Origin: Proteobacteria bacterium SG_bin5
Lineage (GTDB): Bacteria > Pseudomonadota > Alphaproteobacteria > Sphingomonadales > Sphingomonadaceae
Reading direction: 5' to 3'
NCBI GenBank assembly: GCA_002083475.1
Contig: LWDI01000019.1
Location: forward strand, 1-35,301
Length of the DNA stretch: 35,301 nucleotides
Of the stretch, positions 1-7,319 are shown one piece after another. The stretch's first letter is position 1, and the number at the start of each line of letters is the position of its first letter. The translations under genes were made by a program, and so were the position numbers. The notes below the pieces were generated by a model. It did not search any database, had not been told where the DNA came from, and saw nothing but the letters and a program-made list of their open reading frames with translations.

Positions 1-73
1 CGAGGCGTTGACGTTCCTGGTCGCGCTCAAAAATGCTATTGAGTACCCAACTCGGCTGCTGATCGATTTGTGA
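1..73 (+). CDS. sucB: 3' end of 2-oxoglutarate dehydrogenase E2 (dihydrolipoyllysine succinyltransferase), partial
   Basis: Codons starting at base 2 read to a TGA at 71-73 and give a C-terminal tail ending LKNAIEYPTRLLIDL. This is the classic end of the E2 acyltransferase of the 2-oxoglutarate dehydrogenase complex, where the catalytic domain closes with an 'E-P-x-R-L-L-I-D-L' type tail. Only 23 residues lie inside the window; the lipoyl, E1/E3-binding and catalytic parts are upstream and unseen. The enzyme transfers the succinyl group from lipoamide to CoA in the TCA cycle. The downstream lpd gene encodes the E3 partner, so this is the E2-E3 part of an odh operon, interrupted by two small genes. 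E2 of another 2-oxoacid dehydrogenase is the alternative, but the tail fits SucB best. Confidence 0.82.
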   Translation, partial: EALTFLVALKNAIEYPTRLLIDL

Positions 74-81
74 GGGTGGCG

Positions 82-324
82 ATGGACTGGCGCGATCTGA
101 TCTACTCCAACCCCAATATCTATGGGGGCAAGCCGATCTTCGTCGACAGCCGGATCACCGTCGAAATGGTGCTGGACCTGATGGCGGCGGGGTGGAGCGT
201 CGAGCAGATGGCCGAGGAATATCCGGGGATCAAAGCCGAATATCTTTCCGCCGCCGCCGCCTTCGCCGCCGAGCTGATCCATGACGAGGAAGCGATCGCG
301 CGCAGCCGAGCAAGGGCGGCTTGA
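82..324 (+). CDS. DUF433 family small protein, antitoxin-like partner
   Basis: An 80-residue protein starting MDWRDLIYSNPNIYGGKP. The N-terminal pattern (short strand, 'NP..GGKP', then 'DSRITVEMVLDLMAAGWSVEQMAEEYPGI') is that of DUF433, a small family with a winged-helix/VapB-like fold often found next to PIN-like proteins. ATG 82 is preferred because DUF433 members usually begin at M-D-W-R and GAGGG lies 5 bases upstream; a GTG at 70 overlapping the sucB stop would add four residues. The stop overlaps the TTG start of the next gene (321-324), so the two are probably translationally coupled. By analogy this would be the DNA-binding antitoxin that neutralises the DUF5615 protein. The family and coupling are seen; the antitoxin role is inferred. 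Confidence 0.78.
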   Translation: MDWRDLIYSNPNIYGGKPIFVDSRITVEMVLDLMAAGWSVEQMAEEYPGIKAEYLSAAAAFAAELIHDEEAIARSRARAA

Positions 325-678
325 GGTTCCTGCTCGACGTCAACGTCGGCAGGCGGGTCGCCGAGGCATTGCAAGCGGCGGGACATGACGTGCTCCGCCT
401 GGCGCTCAGCAATGCGACGGCGGAAGACCCGGCTGTGCTCGCGATGGCGGTGGACGGCGAGCGCATTCTCGTCACTTTCGATCGCGATTTCGGCGAGCTG
501 ATCTTCGCGCGCGGCTTGCCCGTGCCGCCGGCGGTCATCTACCTGCGCTATCGTCCCCGCGACGTGCTGGCGGTGATCGATCGGCTGCTGCCGCTACTCG
601 ACTTTAGCGCGCTCGAAGGCCACATGACCATCGTCGATCCCGTCCGGGTCCGCCGGACGCCCTTTCCAAGCGAGAGCA

Positions 679-692
<14 letters not shown>
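321..692 (+). CDS. DUF5615 PIN-like protein, putative toxin/nuclease
   Basis: A 123-residue protein beginning at a TTG that overlaps the DUF433 stop. It shows the DUF5615 (Mut7-C/PIN-like) plan: an N-terminal 'FLLDVNVGRRVAEALQAAGHDV' with the first acidic residue at D6, an internal 'AEDPAVLAMA', then 'RILVTFDRDFGEL' carrying the Asp pair, followed by a hydrophobic strand 'AVIYLRY'. These Asp residues correspond to the metal-binding cluster of PIN-type RNases. Members usually sit directly behind a DUF433 gene, as here. The last 14 bases overlap the start of lpd. The inferred role is a toxin-like ribonuclease or a decayed, domesticated version of one; activity cannot be judged from sequence. 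Its position inside the odh operon is unusual. Confidence 0.78.
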
Positions 693-2079
<1,387 letters not shown>

Positions 2080-2130
2080 TCCATATTTGCGTGGTGCGCC
2101 CCCGCCACCTGAGGAAGGGGCGCCCACGCT

Positions 2131-2676
2131 CTACCCCGCCTCCAGCGGGCGCTTGTAATATTGGAAGGGCAGCCAGCTGCCGACGTAGGTCCACCCCTCG
2201 CGCAGCAGCGCCTCCGAGGGGCCGGCGAGCGAGATGGTGCGGCGATAAGCCCAATTTTGGTCGGTCGGGCGGAAGTACAGAATCAGCGGGCCGAATTTCA
2301 CGAGTTCACGCCCGCGCGCGCCCTCGGCGCGCAGGATCGCCATTTCGTTGAACGCGGTCGCGCCGAGCCGCACGACGACCAGGTCGGGGTCGGGGGTGAT
2401 CGCGGGTTCGGCGGTGCCGAAGCGTTGTTGCGCGGCTTGTTTCGAGATGCCGAGCACGCCGCCGATCTCGGCCCAGCTCAGCCCCGCGCGTCGCGCCGCG
2501 TCGACCCAGCGGTGGAGCGACACGCGGCTTTCGTCGGCGATGACGTGCGCGGCGGTGATCGCCGCGTCATAGCCCTCGCGGCTGTCGCCCGTAAACGGCG
2601 GCACGCGCGTCGCCGCCCAATCGATCATCAGCGCGGCGGTGCGCTCGCGCAGGCGTTGTTCTTCGTTTAGCTGCAT
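2131..2676 (-). CDS. small helix-turn-helix protein of unknown role
   Basis: A 181-residue protein. Residues about 50-87 contain a helix-turn-helix: 'LHRWVDAARRAGLSWAEIG' followed by 'GVLGISKQAAQQRFG', the pattern of sigma-region-4-like or transposase-like DNA-binding segments. The C-terminal half (VVVRLGATAFNEMAILRAEG... RRTISLAGPSEALLREGW... WLPFQYYKRP) is a mixed alpha/beta region that I do not recognise. The start is ATG 2676, with GGGAGGG upstream; a GTG at 2679 is adjacent. Directly upstream are three copies of the palindrome CGTCAA-N7-TTGACG, which makes an autoregulating DNA-binding protein attractive, but this is inference. It is convergent with lpd. Confidence 0.72.
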   Translation of the reverse strand: MQLNEEQRLRERTAALMIDWAATRVPPFTGDSREGYDAAITAAHVIADESRVSLHRWVDAARRAGLSWAEIGGVLGISKQAAQQRFGTAEPAITPDPDLVVVRLGATAFNEMAILRAEGARGRELVKFGPLILYFRPTDQNWAYRRTISLAGPSEALLREGWTYVGSWLPFQYYKRPLEAG

Positions 2677-2686
2677 CACGCCCTCC

Positions 2687-2753
2687 CGTCAACGATGACT
2701 TGACGAACCGTCAATGCCATGTTGACGGGATGAACGTCAAGAGAAACTTGACG
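2687..2753. promoter_or_regulatory. three tandem palindromes CGTCAA-N7-TTGACG, putative operator array
   Basis: Three inverted repeats with identical 6-bp arms and 7-bp spacers: arms at 2687-2692/2700-2705, 2709-2714/2722-2727 (extended to 7-bp arms, 2708-2728), and 2735-2740/2748-2753. Half-site starts are spaced 13, 9, 13, 13 and 13 bp, so the last four half-sites form an evenly phased 13-bp series. The spacers differ in sequence while the arms are conserved, which points to selection for protein binding rather than a simple tandem duplication. The array lies between the start of the helix-turn-helix gene and the end of the next leftward gene. TTGACG also resembles a -35 element, so promoter overlap is likely. 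Confidence 0.6.
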
Positions 2754-2758
2754 ACAGG

Positions 2759-3283
2759 TCAGTCGACTCGCCGCAGCCCCGCCGCCATCGCCCGCGCCTT
2801 CTCCACATAATGCGCCGCCGAGGCCGCGAGCAGCGTCGCCGCCGCCGCGTCGAGCGCGCGGGCGACGCGGGCCGGGCTGCCGATGATGAGGCTCCCGGCG
2901 GGAAAGCTCTTGTCCTCGGTCACCAGCGCGCCCGCGCCGACGATGCAGCCCGCGCCGATCACCGCGCGGTTGAGGATGATCGCGCCCATGCCGATCAGCG
3001 CGCCGTCGCCGATCGTGCAGCCGTGGAGGATCGCGTGATGGCCGATGGTGCAGCCCGCGCCGATGATGAGCGGCGCGCCGGGGTCCGAATGGAGCATCGC
3101 GCCTTCCTGCACGTTGCTGCGCGCGCCGATCAGGATCGGCGTATTGTCGCCGCGCGCGACCGCGCCGAACCACAGGCTCGCGTCGGCGCCGAGCCGAACG
3201 TCGCCGATCACATCGGCACTCGGCGCGACCCAGGCGCCGGGGTCGAGCACCGGGCTTTTTCCGTCGATTTCGTAGAGCGGCAT
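2759..3283 (-). CDS. gamma-carbonic-anhydrase-like hexapeptide-repeat protein
   Basis: A 174-residue protein made of left-handed beta-helix hexapeptide repeats (I-G-D-V-R-L-G-A-D, 'NTPILIGARSNVQEGAML', 'IIGAGCTIGHHAILHGCTIGDG', 'LIGMGAIILNRAVIGAGCIVGAGALV'), then a C-terminal helix. The pattern 'VQEGAMLHSD' and 'IGHHAILHGC' supplies the His residues that bind metal in the gamma-CA/PaaY/YrdA family. The start is ATG 3283 because GGAGG lies just upstream and the protein then begins MPLYEIDGKSPVL, as family members do; the frame is open further upstream. The likely activity is reversible CO2 hydration or a related metal-dependent reaction in the cytosol. Substrate cannot be told from sequence, since many YrdA-type proteins lack measurable carbonic anhydrase activity. 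Confidence 0.88.
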   Translation of the reverse strand: MPLYEIDGKSPVLDPGAWVAPSADVIGDVRLGADASLWFGAVARGDNTPILIGARSNVQEGAMLHSDPGAPLIIGAGCTIGHHAILHGCTIGDGALIGMGAIILNRAVIGAGCIVGAGALVTEDKSFPAGSLIIGSPARVARALDAAAATLLAASAAHYVEKARAMAAGLRRVD

Positions 3284-3402
3284 GGCATCCTCCGTGACCG
3301 TGCCAGCCTGCCAAGCGGGGCGGGGCGGCGCAACCATGCCCGCAACTGTCATCTTGGTGTCGTATCGTCGCGGCGACTCGGGGAAAGAACGGAGGTTGGA
3401 CG

Positions 3403-3600
3403 ATGTTCGACCGGCTTCGCTGCCTCATCGGGCGTCATCGACCGGATCGGCAACGCGTTTGGGCCGATGGCTTGCACTTGCGCGGCAGGTGCCGCGGTTG
3501 CGGGCAGCCGCTCCTCAAGGATCAAAAGGGTTGGCGACGGTTCGCGAGCAGCGACGTGGACGCGCGGCGCGCGCCTCACCCCCGTTTTCACCAAGCCTGA
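3403..3600 (+). CDS. small Cys-rich protein of a sphingomonad type
   Basis: A 65-residue basic protein starting MFDRLRCLIGRHRPDRQRVW, with an ACGGAGG ribosome-binding site at a good distance from ATG 3403. It has a C..H near the N-terminus (C7, H12) and a 'CRGCG' knuckle (C30, C33), a pattern that could bind one zinc, followed by 'LLKDQKGWRR'. I recall short proteins of this shape in sphingomonads, without known function. It is divergent from the gamma-CA-like gene. The region after residue about 46 is low-complexity Arg/Ala/His and may be poorly conserved. Coding status rests on the ribosome-binding site and the Cys pattern. Confidence 0.5.
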   Translation: MFDRLRCLIGRHRPDRQRVWADGLHLRGRCRGCGQPLLKDQKGWRRFASSDVDARRAPHPRFHQA

Positions 3601-3621
3601 CGATGAAGCCAGGCTTCATCG
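3601..3621. other. perfect 21-bp palindrome directly after a stop codon
   Basis: Arms CGATGAAGCC (3601-3610) and GGCTTCATCG (3612-3621) are perfect complements around a single A. It starts on the base after the stop of the small Cys-rich gene. As RNA it would form an 8-bp stem with a 5-base loop, but the next run of T (3630-3633) is about 10 bases away, so it is not a textbook terminator. A protein-binding site is the other option, since a second, larger operator-like palindrome follows 15 bp later. Confidence 0.5.
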
Positions 3622-3636
3622 CCTAGGAGTTTTGCT

Positions 3637-3662
3637 GTCTGTAACGAACGATCGGTACAGAC
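3637..3662. promoter_or_regulatory. 26-bp near-perfect operator, likely for the neighbouring TetR regulator
   Basis: GTCTGTAACGA (3637-3647) is followed by ACGA and then TCGGTACAGAC (3652-3662); the 11-bp arms differ at one position only. The inner part, AACGAACGATCGGT, has the look of TetR/AcrR family operators. It lies 68 bp before the AhpD-like gene, whose downstream neighbour is a TetR regulator. A TTGCTG (3632-3637) and TACAGA (3656-3661) pair spaced by 18 bp would place the promoter under the operator, giving classic repression. Binding itself is inferred. Confidence 0.62.
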
Positions 3663-3730
3663 TAGATCACCGCCATCCGCTCCGTCCCCCTTTCGAACCA
3701 CCGGGGCGGATCAACCGAAAGGAAAGCTCC

Positions 3731-4279
3731 ATGGCTCGCATTGCCTATCCCGAAACCATCGCCGATGCCCCCGAAGCCAGCCAGCCGCTGCTGAGCCAGG
3801 CCGAAGCCGCGCTGGGCAAGTCGATCAACCTGCACCGCCTGGTCGGCACGAGCCCGCAGACGCTCGAGGGCCTGCTCTCGCTCAACGGCGCGCTCGGCAA
3901 GGGCAAGCTGAAGCCCGCGCTGCGCGAGCAGATCGCGCTCGCGGTCGCCAATGTGAACGGCTGCACCTATTGCAACGCCGCGCATAGCTTCGTTGCGAGC
4001 CAGCTGCTGAAGCTCGATGCCGAGACGATCGAAGCCGCGCGCCAGGGCCGCTCGCACGATGCCAAGCTCGACGCCGCGCTCACCTTCGCGCGCCAGGTCG
4101 CGACCGCGCGTGGCGGCGTGAGCGAAGCCGAGCTCGAAGCGGTGCGCGCCGCCGGCTATAGCGATGCCGAAGTGCTCGAAATCATCGGCCATGTCGTGCT
4201 CAACACCTTCACCAACTATGTGAACGAGGTCTTCAAGACCGACGTCGACTTCCCCCAAGTCGAAGCGGTCGCGGCCTAA
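3731..4279 (+). CDS. carboxymuconolactone decarboxylase / AhpD-family alkylhydroperoxidase-like protein
   Basis: A 182-residue all-helical protein. The AhpD signature is clear: 'LREQIALAVANVNGCTYCNAAH' gives Glu66 and the redox motif C78-x-x-C81-x3-H85. Families with this motif reduce organic peroxides through a CxxC/His relay; others in the superfamily are decarboxylases, which lack the CxxC, so a peroxidase-like role is favoured. The start is ATG 3731, with GGAAAG upstream; the open frame runs far upstream, but that part lies opposite the gamma-CA gene and has no support. A TetR gene follows after 51 bp, and a palindromic operator precedes. The two probably form an operon induced by oxidative or electrophile stress (inference). 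Confidence 0.9.
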   Translation: MARIAYPETIADAPEASQPLLSQAEAALGKSINLHRLVGTSPQTLEGLLSLNGALGKGKLKPALREQIALAVANVNGCTYCNAAHSFVASQLLKLDAETIEAARQGRSHDAKLDAALTFARQVATARGGVSEAELEAVRAAGYSDAEVLEIIGHVVLNTFTNYVNEVFKTDVDFPQVEAVAA

Positions 4280-4330
4280 GCGCTCCGGGGCGGGTTCGCG
4301 CCCGCCCCGGCTCGCGCCAAGAGTGATGTG

Positions 4331-4894
4331 ATGACCGATTCCCCCAAGGGCGCGCGCGATGCGCTGCTCGATCAGCTCCACCAGCTGTTTCGCGAAGGCG
4401 GCTTCGATGGCGTGTCGATCGGGGACGTGTCGAAATTGACCGGGCTCGGCAAATCGAGCCTTTATCATCATTTCCCCGGCGGCAAGGACGATATGGCGCT
4501 CGCCGTCGCCGAGCGCGCCGGGCAGCGGCTGCGCGCGGCGGTGATCGCGCCGCTCGGCGAACCCGGCGACCGCGAGCAGCGGATCGCGGCGATGATCTCG
4601 GGGACCGCCATCATCTATGCGGGCGGCGAAGCGCCGTGCCTGATCGCGGCGATGACGGCCAGCGGCACGCCCGAGCCCGCGCGCGCGCGCCTCGGCGCGC
4701 TGCTGCGCGAATGGATCGACGCGCTCGCCGCCGCGCTGGTCGAAACCGGCGCCGCGCCCGATACCGCCCCCGCGCGCGCCTTTTCGGCGCTCGCGCGGAT
4801 CGAGGGCGGATTGATGATCGCGCGCGCGCTCCGCGCGCCCCTGCTGTTCACCGACGAGCTGGCGCGGCTCGAGGCCGAGCTGCGCCAAGGCTGA
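4331..4894 (+). CDS. TetR/AcrR family transcriptional regulator
   Basis: A 187-residue regulator. The N-terminal helix-turn-helix is 'GGFDGVSIGDVSKLTGLGKSSLYHHFPGGKDDM', the canonical TetR DNA-binding segment with 'SLYHHF' in the recognition helix. The C-terminal ligand domain (GQRLRAAVIAPLGEPGDRE... LIAAMTASGTPEPARARLGALLREWIDALAAALVETG) resembles the LmrA/YxaF-type group. ATG 4331 is chosen over the adjacent GTG 4328. It is 51 bp downstream of the AhpD-like gene, and the 26-bp operator at 3637 is its likely site. Ligand unknown. Confidence 0.93.
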   Translation: MTDSPKGARDALLDQLHQLFREGGFDGVSIGDVSKLTGLGKSSLYHHFPGGKDDMALAVAERAGQRLRAAVIAPLGEPGDREQRIAAMISGTAIIYAGGEAPCLIAAMTASGTPEPARARLGALLREWIDALAAALVETGAAPDTAPARAFSALARIEGGLMIARALRAPLLFTDELARLEAELRQG

Positions 4895-5025
4895 TCGACG
4901 CGGCGCCGATGGCCGGCGCGCTGCCCAAATCGGGTAGTTGACACGCCAATCCTTCCAAAAGTCTTTACCGTAGTTCTCCCAGGATAGCCGCATCGGACGC
5001 CCGTTCGCGGGCATGGGAGGCGGAG

Positions 5026-6843
5026 ATGACGATCAAGCGCAAAGGCCAGATCGGTGGGGCCTTGCTCATCGCGGCGGTGCTGGCGACCGGCGCGGGGATG
5101 AGCTTCGGGATCGACCAGATTCGCGTCGGCGGACCGGTGCAGCGGGCGAGCCAGCTCGCCAATGATTTGCTCGTCGAAGTCGCGCCGACGACGCTTTACG
5201 TCGCCGAGCCCTTCGTCGGCGTCACCCGCCTCGCGCGCGCGCCGGCCCTGCTCGGCGAAATGCGGCCCTTGCTGCGGACCCAGGAACGGGCTTTCGCGGA
5301 CAACGCCGCGCGCTTCGCCGCGGCGCCGCTTCCGCCCGAGGTGAAAGCGGCGGTGGCGCGCGACGTCGAAACCGGCCGCGCCTTTTGGGCCGAAGTCGAT
5401 AGCGCCTTCCTGCCCGCCGTCGCGCGCGGTGATCGCGCGGCGATCGATGCGAGCTATGGCCGGGTGGAAGCCGCGTTCGTCGCGCATCAGCGCGCCAATG
5501 CGGACGTGATGTCGACCGGCACCGCGCTCCGCGCCGAACTCGACGCGCGCGGCAATCGGGTGATGCAGGCGACGATGATCGCGATGGCGATCGCCGGCCT
5601 CGTGCTGATCGTGCTGCTCGCGGGCGCGGTCTTCTATCTGTTGCGCGGCGTGCTCGCCCCGATCGACGCGACCGCGCGGTTGATGGAGCGGATGGCGGGC
5701 GGCGATCACGATCAGGCGCCCAAGGGCACCGAGCGCGGCGACGAAATCGGCACGATGGCGCGCAGCATCGACGTGTTCCGCGCGGCGGGGCAGGCGCAGG
5801 CGCGGCACCAGGCCGCGCAGCAGCTGGTGGTGCGCGAACTCGCCGCCGGGCTCGAAGCGCTCGCGGCGGGCACGCTCACCCACCGCATCGCGACGCCCTT
5901 CGCCGATGATTATGAAGCGCTGCGGCGGGGCTTCAACCAATCGCTCGCGCAGCTGAGCGAGATCATGGGCACGGTCGCCCAATCGGCGCAGAGCGTGAGC
6001 AGCGGCGCGACGCAGATCCGCGCGGCGTCCGACGATCTCGCCCAGCGCACCGAACAACAAGCGGCGACGCTCGAACAGACCAGCGCGGCGATGGGCGAGG
6101 TGACGACGATGGTCACCGCCACCGCCCAGGGCGCGAGCGACGTGACGGGCGCGATCGGCACCGCCCAGGCCGAGGCGCGCGAGGGCGCGCGGGCGGTCGA
6201 GCGCGCGGTCGCGGCGATGGACGAGCTCGAGGCGAGCGCGCGCCAGATCGCGCAGATCACCAATGTGATCGATGGGATTGCTTTCCAGACCAATTTGCTC
6301 GCGCTCAACGCCGGGGTCGAAGCCGCGCGCGCGGGCGATGCGGGGCGCGGTTTCGCGGTTGTCGCGACCGAGGTGCGCGCGCTCGCGCAGCGTTCGGCGG
6401 ACGCGGCGAAGGACATCAAGGCGTTGATCGCGGCGTCGACCGAACAAGTCGGCACCGGGGTGAGCCGGGTGCGCGAGAGCGGCGCGATCCTCGCGCGCAT
6501 CGTCGAGCAAGTGACGATGGTGCGCGACATGGTCGGCGCGATCGCCACCTCGGCCGAGCAGCAGGCGAGCAATTTGCAGCAAGTGAGCGCCGCCGTCACC
6601 GGCATGGACCGGGTGACCCAGCAGAACGCCGCGATGGTCGAACAGGCGACGGCGGCGGCGCGCAGCCTGTCGGGCGAGGCCGAGGAGTTACAGGCGCTGG
6701 TGTCGCGCTTCACGCTGACGACGGCGGGCGCGCGCGCGCCCGTCGAGCCTCGGGTGCGGCCCGCGCGGCGCGCCCCGCAACTGGCGGCGGCGGGCGGCCG
6801 GCGCGTGGCCGCGCTCGACGACGACGATTGGACCGCCTTCTAA
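5026..6843 (+). CDS. methyl-accepting chemotaxis protein, receptor 1
   Basis: A 605-residue membrane receptor. TM1 is at about 9-28, a periplasmic helical sensor at 30-180, TM2 at 182-206 (MIAMAIAGLVLIVLLAGAVFYLL), and HAMP at 207-260. A long signalling coiled coil contains 'ASDDLAQRTEQQAATLEQTSAAM' and the highly conserved tip 'ITNVIDGIAFQTNLLALNAGVEAARAG'. The protein ends in DWTAF, which matches the NWETF-type docking pentapeptide for CheR/CheB. GGAGGCGGAG precedes ATG 5026. A TTGACA at 4938 may be its -35 element. It heads the chemotaxis cluster but is separated from receptor 2 by 476 bp. The ligand cannot be predicted; the sensor region is helical and short on recognisable motifs. Confidence 0.95.
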   Translation: MTIKRKGQIGGALLIAAVLATGAGMSFGIDQIRVGGPVQRASQLANDLLVEVAPTTLYVAEPFVGVTRLARAPALLGEMRPLLRTQERAFADNAARFAAAPLPPEVKAAVARDVETGRAFWAEVDSAFLPAVARGDRAAIDASYGRVEAAFVAHQRANADVMSTGTALRAELDARGNRVMQATMIAMAIAGLVLIVLLAGAVFYLLRGVLAPIDATARLMERMAGGDHDQAPKGTERGDEIGTMARSIDVFRAAGQAQARHQAAQQLVVRELAAGLEALAAGTLTHRIATPFADDYEALRRGFNQSLAQLSEIMGTVAQSAQSVSSGATQIRAASDDLAQRTEQQAATLEQTSAAMGEVTTMVTATAQGASDVTGAIGTAQAEAREGARAVERAVAAMDELEASARQIAQITNVIDGIAFQTNLLALNAGVEAARAGDAGRGFAVVATEVRALAQRSADAAKDIKALIAASTEQVGTGVSRVRESGAILARIVEQVTMVRDMVGAIATSAEQQASNLQQVSAAVTGMDRVTQQNAAMVEQATAAARSLSGEAEELQALVSRFTLTTAGARAPVEPRVRPARRAPQLAAAGGRRVAALDDDDWTAF

Positions 6844-6883
6844 AGCGGTTTCTGATCTGATCGAACCAGGGGATTGCACGCCT

Positions 6884-7013
6884 AAGCTCCTCCCCTGAAA
6901 GGGGAGGGGGACCACGCGAAGCGTGGTGGAGGGGTATCGCCCTCTATCGGCCGGGGACACCCCTCCGACACCCGCTTGCGCGGGTGCCACCTCCCCTCGC
7001 AGGGGAGGAGCTT
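6884..7013. repeat. REP/BIME-like element with 14-bp terminal inverted repeats
   Basis: The 476-bp gap between the two receptors holds this 130-bp element. Its ends are AAGCTCCTCCCCTG and the exact complement. Inside are smaller hairpins, among them ACCACGC-gaa-GCGTGGT (6911-6927) and CACCCGC-ttgc-GCGGGTG (6969-6986). The same plan, with different but self-complementary bases, recurs at 19193-19327. The remainder of the gap holds a partial copy of another repeat just after the receptor 1 stop (6842-6865) and AT-richer DNA at 7170-7205 that may contain the receptor 2 promoter. No gene was found in it. Confidence 0.8.
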
Positions 7014-7319
7014 GCCGGTGCGATCGCAAGTGGCTCTCACAGGTCGCGCGCGCGGTCGTTTCGAATCGTGCCGCGCGCGTTCCACCTGGGCCAAGCGGTG
7101 AATCTACCAGGCGCGGCGGGCGGGCCGCGCTAAGTCATTGAGCTTTCGTGCGCCGGCGATCGATCCGCCCGCGCAATTTTTCGATAGCCTAAAAGCAAAA
7201 TTTACCACCGTGCCCCTAGCGCTGTGGGGGCCGGCGACGGCGCGAGGGGAGCGGTCGATCCGGCATCGATCCCGCCGCGCGCGATCCCGCCGGTGTCGGA
7301 TGCGAGCAAAGGGGCTAAG

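Noticed and set aside
2810..4279. 489-codon frame continuing into the AhpD-like protein
   Set aside because: Only the last 182 residues have family similarity; the first part lies opposite the gamma-CA-like gene.
4615..6582. 655-codon leftward frame opposite receptor 1
   Set aside because: Antisense shadow of a strongly biased gene; composition is low-complexity basic/acidic and the plus-strand receptor is unmistakable.
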